A stretch of DNA of 64,000 bases, from positions 3,162,001 through 3,226,000 of the forward strand of contig NC_052120.1 in the NCBI RefSeq assembly GCF_012273895.1. Direction: 5' to 3'. Shown here in pieces: positions 35,834-48,076 of the stretch; position 1 is the first letter of the stretch; the number at the start of each line of letters is the position of its first letter. The notes below the pieces were generated by a model that was given only the letters and a program-made list of their open reading frames with translations, made no database searches and was not told the origin of the DNA. Origin of the DNA: Zerene cesonia. Lineage: Eukaryota > Arthropoda > Insecta > Lepidoptera > Pieridae. A program made the translations under genes and the position numbers.

Positions 35834-36665
35834 CAATGAAACGAAACAATCTCTTTTATTAAAGCGTTTATTCAAAACTACATTTTATAAAAATTGTGAT
35901 AAAGCTCATTTGGAATTGCTTATGTAGGTTGGTATTATATTAGCAAACACTACAATTTGTGCAGTTGGGATACTTAAATTAAAGTTATTTTCATGTATTT
36001 CAATAATTATTTTTACGTAAAATATCACATCGATAGAAATATATCACTTAAATGCGTATATTTTATTTTGGAAATAAAAATTTCGTTACTAACGCATTGT
36101 AAAAGTAAATGCATTTAATGCAATCGTGTTGTAAAAAAATCACAGGAGATTTCGTGAAATTCCATTAATATGAATGCTACATTATAGGACATAAATATTT
36201 AAAATTACTTTTTTATGAAATAGCTTTTAGTAATAATATAATTACAATCGATGAATACGACGCACGAAAAGTCGCAGCAGAATCTGAAACAATGTAAAAC
36301 TTTATATAGTGTTTCTTTATATATAAATATATGTAATCGAGTATTCCCCTTATTGTAACTTAACTAACTTCAACTATTTTACAAAAAATTATAATAAGCA
36401 ATTTAATTTGATTAAAAATTATCATAATCAATTACAAATGACGAACGCTTTTGCAATTTAATCTAAATCCATTATAAACTGTCACGCGTATCATTCAATT
36501 TTATAGTCGATGAAATTTCAATATCACAACCACCTTTTAGTGGGTGGTTGTGATATTGTGATATATTAAGAAATGTAACCCTTTATTATTGAATCATTAC
36601 GAAATTGTTTAACCAATTTTATTAAGCTTATAAACGATCAAAGAACGTATTTTATACAATCAATA
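35834..36665. other. Spacer between convergent pro-resilin and Beat genes
   Basis: AT-rich 3' flanking sequence of both genes. The only distinct structure is the perfect hairpin at 36519-36558. A minus-strand AATAAA at 36586-36581 could serve the Beat gene. Confidence 0.45.
36519..36558. terminator. Perfect 16-bp inverted repeat at the 3' end of the Beat gene
   Basis: CAATATCACAACCACC (36519-36534) and GGTGGTTGTGATATTG (36543-36558) are exact complements around an 8-nt loop. On the minus strand it follows a Beat polyadenylation signal by about 25 bp. Whether it acts in 3' end formation is unknown; the terminator type is only the nearest fit. Confidence 0.6.
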
Positions 36666-39600
36666 TCAACAACCACTTAACAAATTACAAACGTAACAAT
36701 TCAAATTACTTCGATCATTCTGCGATTCAGCTATAGGTATCGGTTCCCGCTCCTCTCTCTGTGTGTGTTGGCCAAACATCTTGTTGACTTCCTCATTTAT
36801 CACTTCCTCCGGTATTGGATCTAAGATACTGTCCTCCGCTCGTATAATGTGATGCACTATTTCGTCTTGATATAATGGCGCTATCGAAGATTGGCACTGG
36901 AAGAATATATCTAAATTGAAATAGAAACTACGGTAATATTGTATAATTTGAATATTAAGTGATTCTGCGATTTTCGTTTTTGTGCTGTTATTCTGAAATC
37001 TTTTTGGATATCAATGGAAACATGTACCTTAATCTGTAGCAAACCGTTTTTAAAATGTTCCTCTTTCAAAATAAATCTCAATTGCAGTATCGTTTCTCTG
37101 GCATCAGGCCGCTCGTCAGATATTCTGTACCACGGTCCGGTGATATGTCGTCTAGGAGCGGCTTCATCGTTGATCAGCCATTTAAGTTGAGTCTGTGGCC
37201 GAGATCTTGATGATGTGCAGTTTACTGCTAGAATATCGCTCACTTTGTATTCTTCTTGTAGGCCTATCACTCGAGGACGGTCATAGGGTAACACTGAAAG
37301 TATTTTATACAGTATCATAATGCAAGAAACTACAAAATTTATTATTTTGCCGACGAGCACAATTTAACACAACATATCTTTACTCTATAGCAATAAGTTT
37401 ATTAGAATTTAAATTTGAACAATAATAATTTTCAGCTTCTAATTTACCAAATTCATTCGAAATTCAGGAAAATTCGCACAAAGGTTTACCTTTACAAATG
37501 AGCATATATGTAATGTAATCAACTCAGGAATCGATTTTAAATTTATCACCGATACGAAGGCATAAATTCAGGTTTGGATTACGCAATTATTGGTTCGAAT
37601 AAATTATTTGACTTCAGCTTAGTCGGTGCCAAATTTGAAACATCAGGATTAGTGAAGTTGTCGTAATCACAGATTATAATTTAGGTATTTGTATATGAAT
37701 AAATATATAATTACATGCAGCTATCCACAGTAATGAAATACGAGGATTATCTTTTGAATGACAAGTTTTAAATGTGCTTACGGTGTACGCTTATTTTTTT
37801 CTCATCAAAAACAGTGACGAAGTAGGGTCCCTCGCCGGAGACTTCACAGCGGTATAGCCCCGCAGACTCGGGAGTCAAATTTACTAACTTTACGACGTTA
37901 CTTGATGAATCTTTTTCCTGTAATAAAACTTTTAATGTTATTTAGATTAGGAGGGACAGGACCCTCAATTTGTAGGTAACTGTTTAAAGCGACAGATTTT
38001 GATTATGGATTTGTTCTTCACTTAAATTCATATCCTGTTAGTAATCTAGCAAAATAATTTATCTTTTACGATTTTTATTTAAAAATGCTTGACATTATAG
38101 GCATTGAATTATGTTACATATAAGGAAAATCCCATTTTTAAAAGCATTTGCATTGCATGCATAATATCTTCGTATAAGTGGGGCTTAGGATAGACGTCAA
38201 CGTGCACCTAACATTAAAATAGATGGGCCACGCTATAAATAAAAATATTATAGCACGGTTAAGGGTGTATTTGAAGCTGAATATTTTATCACGCTAAGAG
38301 TAGATTTCATCAACAAATCCACGATTCTAGCAACATATTATAAATCGATGTGAAAACAAACAAAGTAGTTGAACATGTAAAATAATGTTTCGTTCACGAA
38401 ATATTTAATAAAACAATTGATAAGGTCACACTAGAGCTTTCCTTGACCTTTAAGTATTGACATAACACCCGGTGTCGGTCCGACATATAGGTCCGAATAG
38501 GTATCTATATTAATAGTATGATATAGAGGAAAGATAATCAACAGGATAGTATTTTTTATTTGTACTAGTGATGTGAAGTGTTAAGCTTCCTAATATATTA
38601 TCATCGTTTCTTCACCAGCAGCCTTCAAAGCTATTACTAGAAAGCTACTACTATCCAGTTTAAGCGGAGCTGGGACGTAAGTTAATTAGTAGTAGACTAG
38701 AATAAATAGTGTCGCAAATATTTCACTTAATATTTGGCATATTCACATTAAGATTAGTGGGCCAGACGCAGTCAGACCTTATTGATTCATTCCGTCGAAA
38801 ATAGGTTACTGTCAACTGACAGTCGATACTCGATTATCAATAAGGAATTTCCTTCCAAATATTTTAAACACTCATCGCTATTATCAGTATCTAAACTACA
38901 GAAATAGAAGAAAAACGCTCTTCATTTTAATGTTTAAACCGAAGACACTTAACAAGTAGCGTTGCCTAAATATTGTTTTATGGTATCAAGTGTTTAACGG
39001 TTAGAGAGGTCCTCGTCTATGAGAACTGGGGCGCACAAGTTTTCTCAATAATGTGGAGACGGTGTAATGGTGGTAAACTCCACTTTTAACAATTAATACC
39101 TACTGTGATGGTAATAAAAGTTGTCAAACAGTGATTCTGGAGAAAAATCTCTATATTTGTCATACGTTTATAAATTTTCTATTTCACAGTTAATTCACTT
39201 TCATATACAAAACTATATGTAAATAATGGTGTAGAGATAAAATAAAGACTTAAATGTAGAAACCAACACATTCAAATATCTATTATTATTATATTTTTAT
39301 GTCATCGTCGGTGGGTCGCTTGATCGCAAGCTGGCCCAATTCGTGCCGAAGCGTAAGCGTGTATTATACTTACATCAACCGTTACTCCATTCAGTGGAAA
39401 ATAGCTGAAAGGTATATTATTGCTTGGAACGTATCGAAAAAACTCCCGGTTATCTTTATACCACTTTATAGAGTACAGCATGTCGCCCTCGAGGTCATAG
39501 TGGCACTGCAGCAGGACAGAACCGTCTTCCACCGCATGACTTGGTACTGTGAGCTCGGTCACTCGAATGCCAAATGCTTAAATAAAATAAATCAAAATCT

Positions 39601-42600
39601 GTGTTTATATGCAAAAAAGTAAGCACTAAGCGCTCATGGGGAGTGTCGATTGGAGTAAAAATTTACTACTTAGTAATTATTAAATAATAATAACATGTAT
39701 TTATCATATCATAATAGGTGATGCGAACTCATCCTTTCGATTTTTACTTAGTACATATGACTTACTATAAAATCACTAATTAGGCCGTTCATCAGATATA
39801 TCATATGTGTCAGTAATCCTTCAATTATTTCAGTAAAATATTGTCACTCGTAGCATCTTCTTGTAATATAAACACCCTAATAAATCCTCTATCCCAATAG
39901 CCACACTTAAAGAACAGCGTTGAAATCACCCTTTATTTATTGACGATGCTAACTAGAAACACTAAATGACATCATCCGTCTTTCTAACCAACTATAGAAA
40001 TATTCTAGAGAACGCGCGTTTTAGAAAAAGCTTCTGTTCTATATTGACAATTGATTCACGGCGCACACCATACCTATGTGTCCATTACGAATCCCAAATA
40101 TATGTAATTAAGAAAACAATATTTGACTTCAATAAGTTTTAAGAAACATAAGTTATATAAGTGAAACGTGCGCTTAACGCTAGACATAAGGTAAATATTG
40201 CGAGCCAAGATAAAGTTTCGACTTTAGGTGAAGGCATCGTCATTTTGCCGGCAGTCAACGGCAATAAGAACTTCAGCTAAGTTTGAAAACTGTTGCAGTG
40301 ACATTGCCTGCACTGACTTTGAATTTAAAATGTAATTTTCTCCTACTTTTTTTTACTTTGAACACACTTCTTCCTTTATCCTTAACTTGAATGAGTAATA
40401 ATTTATTGAAAGTTATGGAGAGCGAAAGTTTTTGTTATAAATAATTTATAAAATTACTAGTTTCCGCCCGCGGAGATGCGCAAAGATATTCCCATTGGAA
40501 TGAGATATATTTTCATGGTATTAAAGAGTATATCATATCAATCTCTAGTTTCATAACTATCTTAAAACATAAAAATCATACACTAAACTCGCTCTCTATG
40601 ATGTGAAAGACAGATGAACAAACAAACAAACACAGTTTTCATTTAAGTTAGTAAGGATTACAAGATATATGTTTATGAAAGTGAATCAATTTTAGCAACA
40701 AGTTGCTGAAGTAGGTATATGCTATGACTTTGATGATATATTTATATGCGAATAAGACCAAAGAATGAAAAAAAAAGCTTTATGAAAGCTCGAAATCATT
40801 TCATTAAACATTTTAATTAGAGTGAACAAACTAACTATGAACTAAGCTACTACGCTGCTATATGCATACAAATTCGTCATGTGTATGTTATGTATAATTA
40901 TATTCTAAAAGATGCTAATAAGATTAAAATTAAAGAAGACCAACATAATTGCTATTATTACCTTGCTTCGCAAACAATAATAGTATTATTGTATAAACAT
41001 TTATTTCTCCCATCATCACTGTTTATCATACACGATATCAAATAAGAACTATCCTCATCACTTCACATATCACTTTTTATCAGCAGTTTTAATACTAAAA
41101 CTTAAAAATATGAAGCCAATTGTTTATAAAACAAATTGGCTATCACTCTGTTATTGCTTTAATATTGTTAAAACTTCGGTTTGCAACGGTACAGAATAAA
41201 TAGGCCAGCGAAATTCCGGCGACGCTTCTAAATTTAAAACCTGAGTGGCCAACGCATGCGCAGATCTGTCGTTGTTAAATTTCCACGTGTGTTGCGTGCG
41301 TAATTTATGCACCTTTATTTTAAATTATTATAAATATCCAACCCTTGTAAAGGGGATTTTGAAAGGTGATTTATAAGCCTTGTAGCTCTCGAAAAAATAA
41401 ACTCATCCATAATAATTTTCTGAGATTTTTAATGACTGATTCATCACCATAGTAGGTTTAAACAATGATGGATATTTGCTTACTTTTTTGTGAATTTTTT
41501 TATGTCATTGTGAACAATGGCGCTAGTTAGTAGCATTTGCAGACGTTACGCCTCAACGTATAGATTGCCGACTTAAAATATGTATATAGGTATTCATTAA
41601 ATTAAAATAGAAATCAATCAAAGTTAAAGATAAATATTATTTTTCACTTAAACTAATAAAAAACTACTTTAGTTAATGGTGTAAAGTATTTTTTTTATAT
41701 AAATCCCATCGATTTAAAGTATTTCACTTAACTCAATAAATTGATTTTACCACTAAATGATCTCGTTCGATGGATAATAATATACCAAGGTTTTAGGAGA
41801 ATTACTTTGCGCTTTTATGATAGACTATCATTCCTCTCTCACATATAATATAGCTTAATAGGTGGAAAAATTTTAGAAATGGGCCATGTAGTTTCTCAAA
41901 TTAGTGCATTTTAACAAACAAACTAACTCTTAAACATTATATTTTATGTATAAAGGAGCTATGTAAGACTGCTGTTCACGTATTGCTATCGACATTTGTA
42001 ATTAAGAGGAGTCAAACAGTAAAGGAATGAAAAAGGTCATGAAATTCCTTTGAAATTCCCTTTTCATATTGTTCGTAGAATCCCAGGGCTAAATCGTTCG
42101 CGTGTAGAGCCTAGGTGGAGTCATTGAACAGTGTGACGAAGTTAATACTATAATTGCCCGTCTCAATGACTCATTTGAAATATATTTCATAGAACACGAC
42201 TTTAATTGATATTAACATTTTTATTTTATGATTTCATTGAATTTTCCAGCGTTTTAGTCACACTTCAAATTTAGTGGACGTTGCACTCAAGTTTTCAGCG
42301 AATTTTAATATTAATTGTGATCTTAATTATATGAATGTTTTCTTGTTAAAATATATTAAATAATGTGATGCAACATATATACGTTCTTATATATAAACTC
42401 AGTCCTGATTTTAGACTGTGTTATGTATTGAAGTCAATAATATTAATTTATGATAATAATAGCGGAGCGAAAAATCGTTTATATTTTGTATGCGTGGAGA
42501 TGGCGTAGGTAGACTAAATGGATTCTCTAGTGTATTTATTATTCCTCGTCTTATTTCTTGGAGTAATTTATCTAATTACATATACATAACCCTAGAGGTA

Positions 42601-42858
42601 GGATTCTAATCATATTGCTTGTTCAATAAGCAAGTCACGTATGGACAGCATGTGAGATGTCGCTGGCGAAGTCGGTACACAAGTTATTTGCACGATTTGA
42701 GAGATTGATCCGTTCATTGGAATCTCAACCAAAACTGTCACATGTTTTATACAAACTATGACGTAATAAGTGCGGTTTATATAGCTATGCCGTATGGTTT
42801 CACCCGCGAGAGGAAACAAGAATATCCATAGACAATGAACTATTTTCAATTGAGACAA
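36666..42858 (-). CDS. Beat-family (beaten path) cell-surface or secreted two-Ig protein, 296 aa
   Basis: Five exons (42858-42804, 39576-39374, 37917-37782, 37293-37028, 36896-36666) total 891 bp in frame. Exon 1 gives the signal peptide MSQLKIVHCLWIFLFPLA. The first Ig domain has Cys43 in VLLQCHYDLEGD, the Beat hallmark MLYSIKWYKDNREFFRYVP, and Cys110 in AGLYRCEVSGEGPYF. The second Ig-like part has VNCTSSRSRPQTQLKWLIN (Cys157) and the closing Cys221 as the first residue of the last exon. The C-terminus is acidic and hydrophilic and ends CYVCNLLSGC without a membrane helix, so it is probably secreted. In Drosophila, Beat proteins bind Side-family receptors to guide motor axons and match synaptic partners. 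Exon 1 is separated by a 3.2 kb intron and is chosen on phase and signal quality. It is head to head with a second Beat gene. Confidence 0.87.
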
Positions 42859-42971
42859 TTTTTACGAAAGATAGAATTATAGACAATTATTATATATATC
42901 ATTTATTTTAATTATTTAAGTTTTAATGAAAAAAAAACAAATAATCTTTAATTTTTTATTACTTCCGCCTA

Positions 42972-43105
42972 ACTTGGGTTGCTTGGAAGAAATTGCTTTT
43001 GAGCAATAAAGCCGCCCTTTGCCCTTTCCTTTCCATTTCCAATTTTTTTGTTAATTTAATTGTTTTTGTGTGCAATAAAGAATATTTCATTTCATTTCAT
43101 TTCAT
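42972..43105 (+). mobile_element. 3' tail of a non-LTR retrotransposon, (ATTTC)n end
   Basis: TTGGGTTGCTTGGAAGAAAT-TGCTTTTGAGCAATAAAGCCGCC, then a T-rich part, GTGTGCAATAAAGAATATTTC and four ATTTC-like units. It is homologous to 32336-32463 but has a different terminal microsatellite. Confidence 0.65.
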
Positions 43106-44101
43106 TAATCTTGTCAATAATGATCAATATCGAAATGTGTTTAAGTGTATGGAACAATTAGAAAGCAGATTTATCAAATCAATAAACACGTATTATTTTA
43201 AGGAGAGAAGTGTTTGATAACAAAAGACTAACAAGTGAATGCATTGATTTGTAGTCTTTGAAAGAGTTTAAATATTGAAAGGCACTAAGGAAATGTCGGT
43301 GGGCAACAAGTTTCTTTTGAGTCGACTTGCTCCGTGTACGATGGGCTAACTATTCGCTTCAACGAAATACGATAGTTAACAAAAGTTTGCAATTTTCGAT
43401 TCCACGCGTCAGCGGGCGGAAATTGAAAAACAACAATGAATAACCGATGTTTTCCAAACTCACATGAAACAGGAGCCGGGGAAATCGTACGGATGCCGCT
43501 GTAACATACCTTCTCATGAAATAATATTGTTTTCTGACAGGAATTGATTCTTCGAAACGTACTTTGATCACTGGCTATCATCGAGGTCAGGTAGTAGTGC
43601 AGCGCTCTTGTGAATGGAATTTGCAACTCTTCACGGCTTCGTTGGATTTATTTTTGTAAGTGTGTAATAAATTAGTCTAGGTTCATCATGAAATTATACG
43701 ATTTGGAAATGTATCTTTTATAATACTTGGCCTATAAGGCTAATGACACTTGAGAACCGAATTTATGAAGTGCTTTAAAAACAAAATGAACAATTTCTGC
43801 ACGTTGATCTAACAGATTATGGCTAATAAGGATTAAACTATACACATTCTCATTCTTATTTACTTTGTATACGTATCAATGCGAACGGCAACTATAGCCG
43901 GTAGATACGGCTGTTGCTAATTAATTTTAAATCAAAATGGATATAAAAAATTAATGAAAACATACCAAAATAGTATTTTTAATTCACGTAACTCAAGCAC
44001 TAGGTATACGTTTTCTACGGGAGAAACCAAATTTAAAATAAACTTCAGAGTTAGTAAACTAACAAAACACTTGAGAAATTTTGGAAGAATAGGATAAATT
44101 T

Positions 44102-44180
44102 GATCACGAGGCGGGACTCAAACCCGCGTTTTTTGCTAAACCGTAGGTAGCAACGCCTAGCCTCTAGGCCACCCGTGATC
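44102..44180 (-). repeat. tRNA-like repeat element (not a functional tRNA)
   Basis: On the minus strand a 79-nt cloverleaf-like sequence has a perfect 7-bp acceptor stem (GATCACG/CGTGATC), a box A-like TGGCCTAGAGG, and a T-arm GCGGG-TTTGAGT-CCCGC. Two extra bases separate the T stem from the acceptor stem, and the anticodon arm has an oversized loop. I therefore call it a tRNA-derived repeat. A truncated copy lies at 29567. Confidence 0.6.
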
Positions 44181-44889
44181 ATTTATAAAGCATTTTAGTG
44201 CTATGAAACTAAAAATTAAATTTAACAAAACACGTTTGTCATCCCGCTACGGATTTTAATTATGAGATTAATCCAAGTATATCATTATTTCATGCATGTT
44301 AAAATATAGACACATTTATTTAATGTATGGTGATAATTTCAATTGTATGTGGACGATTAAACGTAAATACCTAATTTATACCTATTAACGTACGTTTCTT
44401 TCAACTTTACAATGTTTTAAAAAGTAACTCAATAGATACAGATAAATTACTAAATGAAATCGTAAACATGCTACCTACTAAAGGTAAAAGTGATCCAACA
44501 AATAAACTCATAGGAGAAGAGAATACGGTAATGTTTCGAGTTTTGACAAGTTAGAAACAATGTAGGATGTGATTATCAGTAAATAAAGCTATTTGAGAAC
44601 ATTTCATATTCTCTTCGGGGCGCGTTAATTAAACAGGGTCGAAGGGACGGCCGAACTTATGTGGTCTGTTGTTTGCCGACCCTCGCCCCACATTACATTC
44701 AATCAAAGACCAAACATATGCTATCGGCAGCAACAATTACGTTCCGAAATTAAAATTGTTTATTTAGCGAAGAAAAACATGGAGTAAATAACACTATTTA
44801 CACGGCGTGACCGGCAAGAAAAGAAATAAATCCTAATGAAGCGACCTTACTTGTACTAGGAATGAATGATTAAACGGAGCTCCTTGGTT

Positions 44890-45138
44890 TGTTTTTGCTC
44901 GAGTGTAGTAGATAGTGTGTGGTTGCCGCACTGAGGGAAAATTACGCCGCCCGCGGGATCTCGCACCAGTAAATCATCATTAGAAGCGCCACGCTTGCGG
45001 GACACGCCTCGTCTTTATAAAAGATTCAACTTAATACAAACGAGACGAACGAATAATAGGAAAATTACATTGCGGGCCGCTCGAAAAAAATCTGAAAAGA
45101 CGTAAATCACATAAATATAATGCTGCGTAATCCAGAGG
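44890..45138 (+). promoter_or_regulatory. Candidate promoter and first (possibly non-coding) exon of the plus-strand Beat gene
   Basis: The segment is less AT-rich than its surroundings. It has TTATAAAAG near 45016, then about 115 bp ending AATCCAGAG|GTGAGTGAG, a near-ideal splice donor. An ATG at 45121 reads MLRNPE up to the donor in phase 0, which does not fit the phase-1 start of the next known Beat exon. It would therefore be untranslated or need another exon between. Confidence 0.4.
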
Positions 45139-46987
45139 TGAGTGAGAATTTATAACGGTGAAATATTTCTTAAGAATAATAGGAACAATGAACATTTTTT
45201 CCATATTTATTTTTTAATCTACACATCACATTAAACAATTGTCGACATATAAAGTTTTCGAGAAATTTAAATCTTTCGTTCGGTACACACTAGTCTTATT
45301 AATTCCGTTAGATAACAAAAGTTATGTGTGGAGTAATCAGGTCCCCTACGGGGTGTTATAAGGTTTTACATTCATTGAGAGCCCACCCAGGTGTCAATGG
45401 GAGATTACGGAATTATTTGCCGGAGACAGTCTCGCGTAGTTTCATAAATGTCTGCTCTTCGTCAAATTAAGTATTGTATTATCTGAGTCTGTTAATATCT
45501 TGTATATTACACAAGATTAATTAAAAACAGAATGGTAATTAATCTTTGCCTGTACAATATCTATAGGCGCTGAATATATTGGAGTCTGAAATGTTTGGAA
45601 TTATAATGTATTTTTTGAAACAAATCTTAGTCAATATCTAAATCATGAAATTGCTCTCATTTATTTTGACTACATTATTCTTTTGTTCTTGTTTTGAAGA
45701 AAATGAAGAAAATGTATATAATTTTGAATACGTAGCTTATTGGTAGATATAATAAGAAATATTTATATTAAAATAAAAATAACTTTTACAATTAAGATGC
45801 ATATATTTTAACTTTAATGTGTAAAACTATTATTATATGAATAGTATAACTATATTAAACCTAACTTTTATACTTATTTTTCATCAATTTTTATTCATCT
45901 TCAAATCAGGGCGTCATGTCGTTAGTCTTCGTTGGATATATACCAAGAGCGAAGCCGGGGCGACCACTATCTATTACTACCTATCATACAAAATTTTATA
46001 ACAACAAATATGAAAAAAAGTTTGATAAATATTCACGATGAATAAGTCGGACTGTAGTTTATTTTCCATTTTCGGGTTATGTAATATTCTATAATATTCA
46101 TTCATTACTCAAATACGGGAGCCGAATGCGGGGTTGCTTAATATTATATGTTTTCATAATCTAGTTATAAATATATCTCGCATTGTGTGAATTGGAAGTG
46201 TTTCAACACCTGCGGTTATGACGGACAAATCTGGGACAATAATTAATTACCCGTTGTAATAAAACGGGCGAGATTCAGCCCAATATTTAGATTAAACGGT
46301 GTTAATGTTGTCTGAGATTTATGTATAGTTTTTGTTTTGCGTTTAAGTTTAAATAAAGATGGGGAATTATGATTTATAATGCGACGTAAGTTGAGCTTTT
46401 TTGTAATTTAGTGGAATTACAATATGTGAAAATACACTGTAATTGTTTTGTTCATATCAGGGCAGTTCTCAATTGTTATTTTATTAAATTTATAATAGAT
46501 ACAGCGAAAAATATCATCACCCTATCAGACCAAAGGCTAAAATAGAAAATTAGCTTAATGTGATGGCGCCATAATAAATAATAATATCTACAATAAATAA
46601 CCGTTCCCTTATATCAGCCATTAAAAATCACCCTCGTCCTTATTATAATTTCATAAATCTCATTTCTTTGAAATACGTTTAATACGAGACGATATTCAAT
46701 TATCCGCAAATGATTTAGAAAATTATTTGGTTTACAGCACATTAGGCTAATGTACGCGGGGATTGTGAAGATAATAAAAGAAATCAAATTATTTATAAAT
46801 TGAATTTCTATTCAGTACACAGTTTTCAATATTCCTAGCATTGTTTATTTTTTTTCGTTGTTTACAGTTACAACAAAGCTGTGCACGTCTGCCTTAATTG
46901 GGAAGTAAATTTTCATTAATATTTTCTTTTAATTTGGAATATGTAGGTCGTACTTGTAAACTAAAATAATTTGTTGCTTTATCCTAT

Positions 46988-47987
46988 NNNNNNNNNNNNN
47001 NNNNNNNNNNNNNNNNNNNNNNNNNNNNNNNNNNNNNNNNNNNNNNNNNNNNNNNNNNNNNNNNNNNNNNNNNNNNNNNNNNNNNNNNNNNNNNNNNNNN
47101 NNNNNNNNNNNNNNNNNNNNNNNNNNNNNNNNNNNNNNNNNNNNNNNNNNNNNNNNNNNNNNNNNNNNNNNNNNNNNNNNNNNNNNNNNNNNNNNNNNNN
47201 NNNNNNNNNNNNNNNNNNNNNNNNNNNNNNNNNNNNNNNNNNNNNNNNNNNNNNNNNNNNNNNNNNNNNNNNNNNNNNNNNNNNNNNNNNNNNNNNNNNN
47301 NNNNNNNNNNNNNNNNNNNNNNNNNNNNNNNNNNNNNNNNNNNNNNNNNNNNNNNNNNNNNNNNNNNNNNNNNNNNNNNNNNNNNNNNNNNNNNNNNNNN
47401 NNNNNNNNNNNNNNNNNNNNNNNNNNNNNNNNNNNNNNNNNNNNNNNNNNNNNNNNNNNNNNNNNNNNNNNNNNNNNNNNNNNNNNNNNNNNNNNNNNNN
47501 NNNNNNNNNNNNNNNNNNNNNNNNNNNNNNNNNNNNNNNNNNNNNNNNNNNNNNNNNNNNNNNNNNNNNNNNNNNNNNNNNNNNNNNNNNNNNNNNNNNN
47601 NNNNNNNNNNNNNNNNNNNNNNNNNNNNNNNNNNNNNNNNNNNNNNNNNNNNNNNNNNNNNNNNNNNNNNNNNNNNNNNNNNNNNNNNNNNNNNNNNNNN
47701 NNNNNNNNNNNNNNNNNNNNNNNNNNNNNNNNNNNNNNNNNNNNNNNNNNNNNNNNNNNNNNNNNNNNNNNNNNNNNNNNNNNNNNNNNNNNNNNNNNNN
47801 NNNNNNNNNNNNNNNNNNNNNNNNNNNNNNNNNNNNNNNNNNNNNNNNNNNNNNNNNNNNNNNNNNNNNNNNNNNNNNNNNNNNNNNNNNNNNNNNNNNN
47901 NNNNNNNNNNNNNNNNNNNNNNNNNNNNNNNNNNNNNNNNNNNNNNNNNNNNNNNNNNNNNNNNNNNNNNNNNNNNNNNNNNNNNNN
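46988..47987. other. Assembly gap, 1000 N
   Basis: Placeholder-length gap upstream of the plus-strand Beat gene. It could contain that gene's signal-peptide exon. Confidence 0.95.
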
Positions 47988-48076
47988 TTTACGCCTCTAC
48001 AAATGTTCATGGCGGTGGTAGCGCTTACCATCAGGCGTCCCACCAGCTCCATTGCGGACTGTGACATTAAAAAAAA
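47988..48076 (-). repeat. Short interspersed repeat, GATGGTAAGCGATCACCACC family, at gap edge
   Basis: ACAAATGTTCATGGCGGTGG and AGCGCTTACCATCAGGCGTC followed by an A-run form a reverse copy cut by the gap. Confidence 0.65.

Noticed and set aside
42512..42583. Hydrophobic mini-frame MDSLVYLLFLVLFLG as a Beat signal exon
   Set aside because: The possible donor is in phase 0, and it lies inside the first intron of the opposite-strand Beat gene.
43614..43655. Signal-peptide-like exon MEFATLHGFVGFIF with donor GTAAGT as the first exon of the plus-strand Beat gene
   Set aside because: It ends in phase 0, while the next Beat exon (49521) needs phase 1. Direct joining would not keep the frame.
45645..45743. 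Short plus-strand frame MKLLSFILTTLFFCSC..., which looks like a signal peptide
   Set aside because: Only 32 codons, and no donor in the phase needed for the Beat gene without creating a stop. No homology that I recognise. Probably chance in AT-rich DNA.
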